A stretch of DNA of 64,000 nt from Helichrysum umbraculigerum. Lineage: Eukaryota; Streptophyta; Magnoliopsida; Asterales; Asteraceae. The stretch covers positions 1,989,001 through 2,053,000 of the forward strand of contig CATIUR010000002.1 of NCBI GenBank assembly GCA_949592205.1, in the 5' to 3' direction. Under the pieces are notes generated by a model, which did not search any database, had not been told where the DNA came from, and saw only the letters and a program-made list of their open reading frames with translations. A program made the position numbers and the translations under genes. Shown in pieces: positions 47,953-59,836 of the stretch; position 1 is the stretch's first letter, and the number at the start of each line of letters is the position of its first letter.

Positions 47953-50900
47953 ATGAATATGGAAGATTATAATTATTTAATGAACGAAAGACTTAATAAC
48001 TATAATAAAGAAAAACTTACTTGGTATGAACTTAATTTTAAAGATAAAAAAATGTTTCATGAATTAAAATGGATTCTTTATATGCAAGACAGCAAAGAAA
48101 ATATACCGTTTTTTACATGGTTTGAATTATATTGTATAGAAGAAAATATAGAATTTCCTTATAAAACCAGGATTGAAGCAACGACAAATATAAATAGATC
48201 ATATACTGATTTAGCAAGTAATGAAGAAATTATAAGTATTAAGCCGCCTTGTAAAGATATAATTATAAAAAAGGAAGAAAAAGAATATATAGGAATACCC
48301 TTTTCAAAAGCTGATAAACCAGATACTGATAAAATATTAAAAAATATTGTATATCAAAATAATCATACTAATGAAATGTTAAACACTATAGGACAACAAT
48401 TAGATAGAATAGAATATAAAAATGAAGAAGCAAGTACTTCAAGTACTTCAACTAATATACAAGTAGAAGAAAACCCTATATTTATACCCTACAATATAGA
48501 AACACCTATAAATCTAGGAGGACAAAGTAAACTATTAAGAGAAATTGAAGAAAAACTACAAAGATTTACTATATCAAATCATAATATAAATGCTATAAAT
48601 GAAGACGAAACCTCAGATATATCTGAAATAGAAGAACAATTTCATAATATAGAGAAAATAAAATACAATCCTTATACATCCAATAAGACTTATACACCCC
48701 GACCAGAAACAAGAAATTATTATTATAGACCAACACCACCAGATTTACAATATGAAGAAAGAGATAAAATTGTACAATCTAGATACGATGGTAATTCAAT
48801 ATATGAATGGAATATAGATGGTCAAACAGAATATCAAATTTTAAACTTATTACAAGAAATGACTATGGCAGCAACTTCTTATAAAGCTCATAAAAATCTA
48901 GATAATAAAATAACACAAATGATAATATCAGGATTTACAGGAGTATTAAAAGGATGGTGGGATAGTTATGTAACTCAAGATGAAAAAACACATATATTAA
49001 ATTCAAAAAAATTAATTATAAAAACAGAAAATGGATCAGCTGTTCAAACACAGATTGATGATTCTTTAAATACTCTAGTTTATGCTATTATAAAAAATTA
49101 TGTAGGAAACCCAGCAGAATATCAAGAAAGAAATTCAACTATATTATTAAACTTAACATGTAGAAAATTACAAGATTTTAGATGGTATAAAGATGTTTTC
49201 TTAGCAAAAGTTATGACTAGACCAGATTGTAGAGAATCCTATTGGAAAGAAAGATTTATTGCCGGATTACCAAAATTATTTGCTGAAAGAATTAGAAATA
49301 AATTAAGTAATGATTATAATAATGAAATTCCTTATAAAGAATTAACTTATGGAGAAATCATAAACTATGTTAATAAAGAAGGATTAGCTATATGTTCTGA
49401 TCTAAAACTAAAAGCAAAAATTAAAAAGGAAGGAATAGGTGGAAGACATGAACTAGGAAATTTTTGTGAACAATATGGTTATGAACCTCTAATATTGCCC
49501 CCTTCTAGTTCTAAGAAAATAAAATATAAAAGATATAATAAAAAACCTATAAAAAATAATCAAGAATATTATCAAAATAAAGATTATAAAAGAAAAAAGA
49601 AAGTATCATACAAAAAATACAATAGCAAATATAAAAGAGAAAATAAAAAACCAAACAACCAAAATATTATTATTTGTTATAAATGTGGCAGACCCGGACA
49701 TATGTCAAAAGATTGTTATTCTAAAACTAAAATTAATGAAATTGATATAGAAGATCTTAGACAAAAAATTAGTAAATTAATCGAAGATAATGAATCAAAT
49801 ATATCTGATTATAGTGAAAATGATTTAAATAAAATTGAAGAAGAATCATCTAAAAATAGTAGCAACTCTGAAGATTGTGAATGTATAGGAACATGCAATT
49901 GTAACTATAAAGAAATTAATGTTATTACTAATAATGATGAACTACATTTATTAATTGATATGATAAGTAAAGTTGATAATAAAGAAATGAAAGATTTATG
50001 TATAAAACAATTAGAAGGAAAATTAAAAGATCAAAGTAATATAGAAGAAGATTATACCATATATAATTTTAATGAAATATGCAAAAGATTTAATAAAAAC
50101 AAACCTATAACAATACAAGATTTACAAGAAGAACTTAATATGGTTAAAACAGAAATAAGAATTTTAAAAGAAAAAGTTAAAACTATAGAGGAAAATAAAA
50201 TTGAACAGAATATAACCTCAGAAGATAAACCCTTAATTGAACCTAAAATTAATGCAATTCAATATACTAAATATCAAAGATGGCATACAAAAGTAAACAT
50301 AATGATAAACGGAGAATTTAAAATAACCTAAATTGCTTTAGTTGACTCTGGAGCAGATTTAAATTGTATACAGAAAGGTTTAATTCCAACCAAATATTTT
50401 GAAAAATCTACTCAAAGATTATCCACAGCCAGTGGATCTAGACTTAGTATAGGTTATAAATTATCCAATGTCCATATATGTAAAGAAAATTATTGTTTTA
50501 AAACTCATCTTATATTAGTAAAAAATTTAACCTCTCAAATTATATTAGGATTACCCTTTATAATACAATTATATCCTATAAGTGTAGATGAAAGAGGTAT
50601 TATCACGAAAGTATTAAATAAAGAAATAATTTTCGAATTTACTACACCTATTGTTACCCATGAATTACATTTAATCAAAAATAAAAGAAAACAAGCTGAA
50701 TTTTTAATTAATGAAATAAATGATAAAAGAATATATAATCAATTGCTAGACAAAAATATACAGAATAAAGTAAAATTTATTGAAGAAAAATTTAAAAATA
50801 ATGTGTGTTCGACTATACCCAGTGCTTTTTGGAAAAGAAAGCAACACACTGTAGGATTACCTTATATTAAAGAATTCAGTGAAAAGAATATACCTACTAA

Positions 50901-51399
50901 AGCAAAATCTATACACATGTCTATCGAATTAGAACTAAATTGTAAAAAAGAAATCAAAGAACTATTAGAAAAAAGACTTATTAAACCCTCTAAGTCACCA
51001 TGGTCATGTTCGGCCTTTTATGTAATTAATAATGCAGAAATCGAAAGAGGTATTCCAAGATTAGTTATAAATTTTAAACACTTAAATATATTTTATGAAA
51101 CTATTTACAAAAATGGATTAGCTGTTTCGCCCACAAAAATATTATTATTTCAAACGGATATAGGATTTCTAGGACATAATATTATTCAAGGAACTATAAA
51201 ACCCATTAAAAGAAGTCTTGAATTTACCAGTAAATTTCCTAATGAAATAAAAGATAAAACTCAATTACAAAGATTTCTAGGATGCTTAAACTATATTCAT
51301 GATTTCTTTAAAGATCTAGGAATTATATATAAACCACTATACGATCGATTAAAGAAAAATCCAAAACCTAGAACATACAAAAATTGTCAAACATATTAA
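47953..51399 (+). pseudogene. caulimovirid capsid-protease-reverse transcriptase ORF
   Basis: One frame with a single internal TAA (50329-50331). The first 792 codons contain the capsid region and, at residues ~575-588, the CCHC zinc knuckle CYKCGRPGHMSKDC, followed by an acidic tail. Ten bases after the TAA comes the aspartic protease motif LVDSGADL, then GLPF (50548). The polymerase start is present (LLEKRLIKPSKSPWSC, RLVINFKHLN), but the text jumps directly to the region after the palm (GFLGHNI, FLGCLNYIHDF). The stretch that should hold the YxDD active site is absent. The copy cannot make a working polymerase. Confidence 0.82.
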
Positions 51400-51854
51400 A
51401 GAAAAGATAAAATTTCTTCCATGCCTAAATATACCACATTCTAATGCAAGTCTTATTGTTGAAACTGACGCCAGTGACTTAGGATTTAGAGGAATATTAA
51501 AACAAAAACTAGACAATGAAGAAGAAAAATTAGTAAGATTCTATTTTGGTTCCTGGAATGACACCCAAAAGAATTATTCTACTATTAAAAAGGAAATTTT
51601 AAGTATTGTTCTAAATATTAAATTTTTTTTGAAGATGATATGAAACCTTTTTTAGAATTGATTGTTTATCTGCTAAATATATTTTAGAAAAGGATGTTAA
51701 AAATTTAATTTCTAAACAAATTTTTGCTAGATGGCAAGCTATTTTAGGAAATTTTGATTTTACAATCGAATTTATAAAAGGAAAAGACAATTCTTTACCC
51801 GAAATTTTATCAAGAGAATTAATACAAGATAGTTTTGACAAAACACTCTATTAG
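51370..51854 (+). pseudogene. caulimovirid RNase H region, frameshifted
   Basis: Three frames are needed to read the domain. VETDASDLGF (from ~51457) carries the first catalytic Asp and STIKKEILSIV the Glu; a frameshift near 51630 leads to IDCLSAKYIL with the next Asp. The end is FIKGKDNSLPEILSREL. A first frameshift near 51380 separates it from the polymerase frame. Confidence 0.75.
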
Positions 51855-52792
51855 CCAACCCTCTTCATCATCAACCTATACTCCAAGAGAATTCCCAGTT
51901 CTACCTATACATCCAAACCGATTTGGCCCAATAGCCCCCAGAGCAAGATCACCATATTCTGCTCTTGCACAATCTATTCCCATAAGAAACTCTATACAAA
52001 TGACAGCCCCATCAAATGTTAGACCAACAGTTACACCACCAAAAAGCTCACAGACAAATAACCCAGAATATTCTATTAACCCAAACAGACAAATTGTAAA
52101 AATCCTTGAACCATTAGAAGAACAAAAGCTTGATCAGAGCTTCTTAACCCTGATCGATTATCTGTACCCAAAAGGTTCCCATTTTTATATTGATGACTAT
52201 AAAGTTAGAGAGTATTATCAAGCTATTCTTGTTGACAGCGGGTCAGTCATTATTGATCATACCCTTAACCAAAAGAATTCAGAATATATTGACTGCAGCA
52301 AGGTAAAGATTCTCAAGATTATTACACCAGAAGAATGGTCAGTCAAACCCTATACTCACAAAACCCTTGCAAGTTATCCCCCAGTACCCTGTCTATAACT
52401 ATTTCGATTACCAAGACGCCTGGTTCCATACCTTTTTATTAAGAAATTTTAATCATACATGGTTTTTCCATTTCGCTGAAAAATTTTCCAACAATTACCC
52501 CAAATGGTTTATTAAATGGTTCAGATATTTCGGAAGTATTCCAACTATATTTCCCACCAAGATTTTAGAAGGATTTCACAAATACAAAGATTATTTTTTA
52601 GAAGACCATATATGTTCAGAAGAGTATACTCTCCAGTTCTCTATTATATTCAAACTACCATGGATTGTCCTATTTACTTACAAAAAACAAGAAGCTCGAG
52701 AAACCTCTCCTCCACTATTATATCGACAGTTTAGTGTCAAATGGTGGAAAAGAATAGAAGATAGTCAGGCTGATGTTAAAGCTGTGACTAAT

Positions 52793-54675
52793 TGTAACAT
52801 CCTTTCTTTTGGTCCGGTAATTTCTAATTTTAAATTGATGTATTTAATTGTATTAGAAATTATTTTGGTAAAATGTGTTTGTTTGCGAAACTTAATTAAA
52901 TAAGCCTTAGGACTTATTGTGCTTAGTAAATTATTGATTGTTTTAATTTACTATAGTTGACGGTGCAATAAAAGAAGTTTCTCGCAAATGTTTTTTAGGT
53001 TCCAGGCAATAGATTGAAAGGGGACTAGTTTTAAGTGGATGCGGGTCGGTGTTAAAAATATGATCTGACTTATATAATCTTTCCATTTTAGGAAAGTTAG
53101 TAACTTTCCCTTTTTAGAAAATCTTAAACCTAAAACCCTTTAAGCCTTGAAAACCATAAGAAATCATAACCCAAAAACTTGTGAATTAGTTGCTGTGATC
53201 TTTTCATAGTATAAACATCATCATCATCACTTTGAAGTTTTGAATTGGTAAGTTGTTTCATGGTTTGAGTTTATGATTATAATCATTAGAACCTTTGGAA
53301 TGATAGTGATTAAATCGATGTTGAACTTATGCTTTAAACATGTTATGGTATGTATATATGATGAATTGTGAGCTGAAAACTGTTGTTATACTCGAATTTT
53401 AGTTAGTTTGGATAATTTTCGCAGCTGGGTTTTGAGTTGGGCGAAGTTTGCTGGTGCAGGGGGTGAACCCGGCGGGTTTCACCTGTACCCGGCGGGTAGT
53501 ATGCCTAAACCGGAGATCCGGCGGGTAGAACCCGTACCCGGCGGCTCCTACAGCCTTTAAAACGTATTTAGGTTCTATTACCGCAACTTTTAATTCACCC
53601 GGTGGCTTATTCATGTGAACCGGCGGGTTGTAGGTGGAAGCCGGCGGGTATGTACCTCAGCCGGCGGGTTGTGTGGTATTCCAGCAAATGTTTTGTTTAA
53701 GTTTTAAGACTTGTTTTGATTAGCTAGTTGCGATGTAATATGTACTTATTGAATGTAATTACATGATAATTGATATGTGATGAATACATAATTAGGAACT
53801 TATAATTGTAATGTGAATTGTGTTAAGTTCCTAATGATTTAAATAGATGTAATTCAAGTGTTATGATTTTGATTTCTAAATTCTACTTGATTTATGATTC
53901 TCAGATAAGCAGAGAGCTCAGCGAGATAAGACAGCTGAGTAAGTGGAACGAGATAATCAGGTGAGTGGATTTGAAACTCACAGTTTGATTTGGTTGTGTC
54001 AGTTTGATTTCAATCAGTAATTATAGGATTACTATTGATAGTATGTTAACTTTGAAATGATATGCCATTTGATTGGTTGTTTGTTGAACATTGAATTGAA
54101 ATGTACATTCCAGAGGTCAACTAGATTGTCGGTTGGACTTGATTGCTAATGTTGGTCAACATAGGGTTGTGTACATGTGTTGATGGAGATTAGCATTTAG
54201 TTAGCGGTTAATCACTGTTTTGGCCTGACAGTTGATTTAAGTGTTCTGATAGGGCCACCCGGCACAGGGTCCTTAGGAACCACCGTTCCTCTTGACGATA
54301 TTTGTTGCATTATTGATTGTGAACAGATTGCTAGCTAAATTGAATTGTAGTTGATTATTCATTCACTTAGCTTCGTGCTAATCCCTCAATTTACCTCCTG
54401 CAGGTTATGTTTAATTATGTGGGTAGCCAGGAAGGGACGTTTTGATGCTGGGAATGTTTGAAACTTGCAACTCTGATCCAGTTTGTAATAAATAACGTTT
54501 TATAGTATATAATGCCCCGGGTTTGTAAACATGTTAACTATATTTGTTTAGTAGTTAAACATATTGTATAAAGGGTTGCGAAAATTTCTAGTAGGTTTTA
54601 ATAGAATATGTATTTCAAGTAGTCGCTTCCGCCAAACTTAATATTATATTGTTGTATTAAATGAGGGGCGTTTTA
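52793..54675 (+). repeat. solo LTR of the window-edge chromovirus family
   Basis: Begins TGTAACATCC and ends GGGGCGTTTTA, with a perfect 5-bp duplication CTAAT (52788-52792, 54676-54680). It matches the LTR at 448-2302 along its length, with only scattered differences over the last ~750 bp. Formed by recombination between the two LTRs of a full element that had inserted in the viral ORF. Confidence 0.93.
53465..53670. repeat. cluster of CCGGCGG palindromes in the solo LTR
   Basis: The same cluster as at 1101-1313. Several units here have mismatched arms (for example AAGCCGGCGGGTA), while ACCCG-G-CGGGT units are kept. Confidence 0.7.
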
Positions 54676-55437
54676 CTAATTATTATCAAAGCCTTATATC
54701 CAATAAAGAAAGCAGTTCCATCCCAAGTCCTATTATTCAAGACAAAGAATTTATTAAAAGATTACAAGCCTGTTCATCTCCAGAAGAAATGCAACGAATT
54801 ATAAATGAAATTAAAAGTTCTCCCACACCCAGTGAAGAATTATTTCAGGACGCTCAAGATCCCTATGAAGATATAACCCTATAAAAACTGTGTCTATATT
54901 TTAAAAGGTCCCAATGAGAGTCTATATTTAAGAAAGATATTATTGTGTGAGTTTATTATATACCAGAAAATTGGATTACTTATGAACCAGAATAAATTAC
55001 TTACCCTTATATTTTAAAACGTCTTTAATTGTCCATATGAACAAGAAAGTATACAGGTGACAAGTTTAAAACAAAGATAGAAGAATCTACCACTAGATGG
55101 AAGACCCTACCACCATGAAAGTGGTTATAAATTATTGAAAGCATATTTGAAGATACGACAATCAAAGAGAAAGTGGAAGACCCTACCAAAAGTAGAAGCA
55201 TTCATATTTTCAAAAGCAGAATTATTAAAGAGAAGATTCCCGACAAATTCCATATAATTGAAGAAAGAAGACAAAAGACTTTATGGAAAGCTAGTTCCAT
55301 TATTCAAGAAAAGGAAAAGAAGACAAAGTACTTTATAAAAGCAAGTTTTATGGCCGACAAAAGAAAAGAAGATTGAATCAATCAAAGTTTACCGAAAGAT
55401 GCCAGTTAAAGCAAGAGTGATAACCGGCAAATTCATC

Positions 55438-55445
55438 TATAAAAG
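55438..55445 (+). promoter_or_regulatory. putative TATA box of the viral pregenomic promoter
   Basis: TATAAAAG lies in the non-coding region about 240 bp before AATAAA. In caulimovirids the promoter sits just upstream of the polyadenylation signal, producing a terminally redundant RNA, so the spacing is reasonable. Confidence 0.4.
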
Positions 55446-55675
55446 AAAGAAGATTTGAAGAATGAAGATCATCGAAAAAATAGGATCGAAAAAATAAGAT
55501 CGAAAAATATTCTATGAAACCAAAACCCTCTGTAAAATTATCAACCTCACAATGTTCAAAAACCCTAGATTTTAATATATGTATATCTCCTATAGTTCAG
55601 TCAAGCTCATCCTATATAGAAGAAAGCAATCCCTGTATAGAAACGAAGTGTCCCTGTATTAATTCAGATTTTATA

Positions 55676-55681
55676 AATAAA
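55676..55681 (+). terminator. putative viral polyadenylation signal
   Basis: AATAAA downstream of the putative TATA box and near the right edge of the viral sequence. Confidence 0.4.
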
Positions 55682-55701
55682 TGTATCATTTTATAATCTT
55701 T

Positions 55702-55814
55702 TATGTTCTTATTATTTCAACAACTTCCATATTCATATTATTGAATGGTCCTGTATGCATTTGGTATGTTCTTATTATTTCAACAACTTCCATATTCATA
55801 TTATTGAATGGTCC

Positions 55815-55816
<2 letters not shown>
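55702..55816. repeat. 63-bp tandem duplication at the viral right edge
   Basis: TATGTTCTTATTATTTCAAC ... TTATTGAATGGTCCT is present twice (from 55702 and from 55765), nearly identical, directly before the TA run. Confidence 0.85.

Positions 55817-55821
<5 letters not shown>

Positions 55822-55871
<50 letters not shown>
55822..55871. repeat. (TA)n microsatellite at the right viral junction
   Basis: About 24 TA units joining the virus to the second part of the Helitron. Confidence 0.9.
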
Positions 55872-55876
<5 letters not shown>

Positions 55877-56060
55877 ATCGTTGTTAAAAAGAATAAGAAT
55901 ATATTTGTTGTTTTATTAATTTAAAATATAATTAAATGAGTGTCATTGTTTTCATGATATATGATATAAGCAAATCCTATATTTGAGTTAATGGGACAAA
56001 ATTGAGTAATTATATTGGTTGATTAAAATTTTGATGACATTACAAACTGATTTCTATATT
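55872..56060 (-). mobile_element. right part of the Helitron-like repeat split by the virus
   Basis: Its reverse complement matches 3605-3775 (GTCATCAAAATTTTAATCAA through AACAACAAATATATTC). Together with 42583-42665 it makes one continuous copy of that repeat. Confidence 0.72.
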
Positions 56061-56310
56061 GTATTTAAAATAATAAAACCTACAATTGATCCGCTAATTA
56101 ACACATAATAAGCTAACTAACAATCGATGACTAACCCATGCTAATTTAACAAAAGTTAGTACCATGATAATGGCATATAGAAATAGTAGGCATGATATCA
56201 AACAATTGTATACATACGAAACTAATAAGATATTTGTAAAATAAATAAATATAAATTTTAAATGTAATATGATTTATACAAAAATATGTTGATGAAAAGG
56301 AAAGAAGATA

Positions 56311-56514
56311 CTCCCTCTATAGTCTATCCCACTAGAAGTGTCCACTTTGACTCTGCACGTAGTTTTTAGGATTCTCCACTAACTACACTTTTCACCAATA
56401 AAATATCAACTCCACCCACTAAAATCCTTTTTGATTGGTTAAACATCAAAGTGGACACTTATAATGGGACATCTCAATATAGTAACCTGAACATTTTAAA
56501 TGGGACGGAGGGAG
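56311..56514. mobile_element. Stowaway MITE
   Basis: Ends CTCCCTCTATAGTC and GGGACGGAGGGAG, with TA on both sides (56309-56310, 56515-56516). Interior AT-rich, without an ORF. Confidence 0.8.
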
Positions 56515-56559
56515 TATAAGTTAGGACTTAGGATTCCTATTATAGATAATGTATGATAT

Positions 56560-56718
56560 TTTTTTATGATTTATTTAATGATTATTTTTAAAATAATTCA
56601 TGATTTATGATGTAAGCAAATCCTATATTTTAGTCAATTGGACAGAATTAAATAATTTTATTGGTTGATTAGAATTTTGATGACATCACACCCCGCTTCT
56701 TGTATATAATCTTTAAGA
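56560..56718 (-). mobile_element. Helitron-like 5' end
   Basis: On the minus strand it starts A|TCTTAAAGATTATATAC, then GTGATGTCATCAAAATTC, the same 5' family sequence as at 13940 and 60325. Confidence 0.5.
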
Positions 56719-59700
56719 TAAAGATATTTATATATGTAATAATCCACCGTCATAGCCTCATGGGCCATTAACTATATGGGCCTGCAGTGGTTTCTTTTAA
56801 ACCTAGCTAATTATGGGCTTATTTCTTTCCGGGTGGACTACCCCAAAAGCCCAAATATGAACTTGTTTCTTTCCATCCATCCACTTTTATACTTTTTGAA
56901 TAAAACACAATGAATGCCCTTATAAATAAAATTGAATTGAATTTGATGATTGAAAGGCACAGTACGTGTTACATCTCCAGTGAGCAGTGCTTTCATGACT
57001 TTGATTTACTAAATATGACCGACTGGTGTCACTCAATAAATTATTTTCATTCCTAAATTTTGCCACATTCTAACGTACTCACTCATCTATAATTAATTAT
57101 TAAGGTCACGAATGGAGATTGGAGACACACAAATGATGAAATGAAAGTGTTCTTTTCGATCGGATAAACGTACGAAATAAGAGATATGTATCAGATCGAT
57201 ATCGTGTATCACCTACTTAATATTCAACATCAATCAAGATTGTTAATCAAAAGGCCGGCTGGTTAGCTACACTACGTAATCAAGGATTGAATATATATCC
57301 TATCCATGAGAAAGAATTGAAATGCTAATTAAATTGATTGAGCGAGGAATATATATATATATATGTATATCCACTAACCAAACGTACTCAATTCTGGTGT
57401 TGACCAATTGCAAATAAATCCTATTATTATTATTTATTTGTACGTACTACTAGTGTATTTGAAACAAAATGCATGTCTGCCACAACCTACCCGGCCCATT
57501 CGTGCAAACTGGTCACTTAAAACCTGCAAAACTTTCAACTTTACTTTAATTATCATATCTATCATCCTTTTTCCACTATCTCAATTCCATCCATCTCCTA
57601 CTTTTCCTCTTCAACTCCAATTTCACTTTCTTTTTTTCCCCTTTAAAAGAAAAAAGAAAAAGAAAATAAAAAATAAAAATATACGTAGTAGAATGTAATC
57701 ATCTTATTTCTTGTATTAATATATGAACTGACTTGGTGTTTGTATTTTAACTAATTTAGGCACGGTAGACGCCTAATCCATAACCAGCTTTATGACGGAC
57801 TATATATAATTATTAATTAGCAAACTAGTCTATTTTCTAAATGTAATTACAAGTAATGTATAAAATCGATCATGAGGCAGGCATATGCATGCATGCATGC
57901 ATGCATGATTAGTACGTGGTGTTAAAATTATTAATCATTCAATAATCAACAACTTGATCGGGCCTTCCGATTAGCCTTACATATTATACGTACAAAAATA
58001 TAACAAATTATAATTATAAATTACTAGTAATAAATAATAATAATGGGGTATATACTACAAGAGAGTAACAGGCCAGTATATTAATTATGTATGTCCCTAC
58101 AATCAATCGACAAGTAATTAAATTCCCAAACTTAAGTTTCCAAATTAAATGAGAAAGATATACGGAGTATGATTAAGTTTCCCGGATTTGGAGTAACTTG
58201 AGGCGCTTAAGGGCTCCGTACGGCTGGATTGGGCCAGTATATGAAGACTTAGCCATTGGGTCTCCCCGTTCGGAGTATCTAGGCGATTTCTGTTAGCCTT
58301 TAAAAAAAAATACAATCAATCAATTAAGACTCACTCACTCACTCCTCGTGGGTGTACGTTAATTAAGTTGAATACCACACATGACGTACGTCATACGTGG
58401 CGACCCATCACTACCAATCGGAATAATCAGCCTGTATTTTTATTTATTCATCATAATCATAATCATAATTATAATTACAGTAATTAACAATCTCAAATTA
58501 GGTAATCAACAACTAGCTTAATGTCGATCAAATATAGATCAACGTACTAGATCTTACCACTCCGTATTAGAAAGGCATACCAAAATGATACTGGTAAATT
58601 AAGATTCACTAGCCACCTACCTAGCTAGATTTTACTTTTAGCCTATACATGCGCGCGTACGTACAGTCAAAATAGCACGTGTAATCTAGAATGTAATTAA
58701 TCTTAGCTTATTAAACATTCCATCGGTTTGATAATGCAAAGTTAATAAGATCGATTACTATTTTTATTAACACAATTATATGTAAGCTAATTGTTAAGCT
58801 AGAATTGCAAGCTACTGTATATATAACTGTCTAGAATCGATAATCCTATATCTAAAATTAACATATTACGGAGTATATATGAAGTAGCTAGCTACTATTA
58901 TATTGTAAATGTTGTATGTATAATTAAGAATCTTTATCGTGTAGATTGTACGTGTTTGTTTTATTATACATATATTAATAATGCAGACATATACAAGGTG
59001 TACGTTGTCATATATGCATTGTACGTTTGCGATATTTTGGTTTAGAAAACCATATATATATATAGCTAGCTAGCATATGTATATATGCATTTTGGGATTC
59101 TGTACGTGACGATCGAGCTGAGCGATCGAGTTGAGGGCATTTGGGGGTCCTAGTTTGTAAAAGGAAAGGTGTGGGATGGAGCCCTTCAATTCACAGCTAA
59201 GAAATATATAATCATGAAATCGATCAGAGTCCTTCGTGTTGTGTAGGGTAGGCAACACACCATTGAATCCATAAATCCTGTTTGTAATAATCCTCACAAA
59301 TCTAATCCAACTGGCCGGCATGGGTCCCTTAATTGACTGCACCAAAATACATATATATGAATTCAATTCCATGGCTCCTACCAATGTCGTCTAAACATCC
59401 ATCGATATCCTCATTTGGAAATCGCTTAAGTCCTCACTCTAATTCTTTGACCGGCCATCAGTATACCAGCTAGCTGCATGGGGCCGGCCGATCACCATTT
59501 CCGGATAAATACTCCATCATTTTGAGGTTACGTAATTGAACCTTTTTTTTTATCAAGAATATTAATTTCAAGTTAAGTTATAGAGTTACAAGTTGCAGGG
59601 TACACGTTTGTGAGTGATGGTCAATGTGTGCAACTCGTGGTTCTTCTTGTTGTGACAAAACTATAGTTGTTACTAAACCGTTGATGACTAATAGACGTAC

Positions 59701-59836
59701 GTACGTACACTTATGTTCAAGGGAAGCAATTAGAGAAGCTTTTGAAAAAGGGATACCAAAATCGTACGTAGGGGTATCGTGATCATTCACCAAAGGTCGT
59801 AACTTATCACGAATAATCACCTTGTGTATATATATA
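56719..59836. other. unassigned AT-rich sequence
   Basis: No supported gene. Small items: a (CATG)n run at 57886-57907; a stretch ending in an A-run (58200-58311, GGGTCTCCCCGTTCGGAG ... TTAGCCTTTAAAAAAAAA) that resembles the tail of a short retroposon; scattered CGTACGTAC motifs. I see no protein homology in either strand. Confidence 0.5.

Larger units (their letters stand above)
51835..54884 (+). pseudogene. last caulimovirid ORF, unknown function, split by a solo LTR
   Basis: It overlaps the end of RNase H in another frame. The N-terminal ~65 residues are rich in Ser, Pro and Arg (SQPSSSSTYTPREFPVLP). A folded-looking region follows (TLIDYLYPKGSHFYIDDYKV, then YYQAILVDSGSVIIDHTLN). A frameshift near 52385 leads to an aromatic-rich stretch (NYFDYQDAWFHTFLLRNF, WFIKWFRYFGSIPTIFP). 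The frame then meets the solo LTR at 52793 and resumes at 54681 in phase, ending at TAA 54882-54884. It stands where tungro-type viruses have their last ORF and others a transactivator. I cannot assign its function. Confidence 0.6.
54885..55701 (+). other. caulimovirid non-coding region
   Basis: An A- and AG-rich region after the last ORF with only short open frames. The phrase GGAAGACCCTACCA occurs at both 55099 and 55176. It contains the proposed promoter and polyadenylation signal of the viral genomic RNA. Confidence 0.55.
42666..55816 (+). mobile_element. endogenous caulimovirid (integrated plant pararetrovirus)
   Basis: The viral ORFs, all on the plus strand, are: movement protein, a small coiled-coil ORF, a capsid-protease-polymerase ORF, RNase H, and a last ORF of unknown role. 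A non-coding region with promoter and polyadenylation signals follows. After subtraction of a Harbinger element (43850-47509) and a solo LTR (52793-54675), each with one duplicate, about 7.6 kb remains, the size of one caulimovirid genome. Both edges are TA runs inside a Helitron. Several stops, frameshifts and a polymerase deletion show it is an old, non-functional copy. The genus is not certain; no tRNA-Met primer site was found. Confidence 0.85.
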
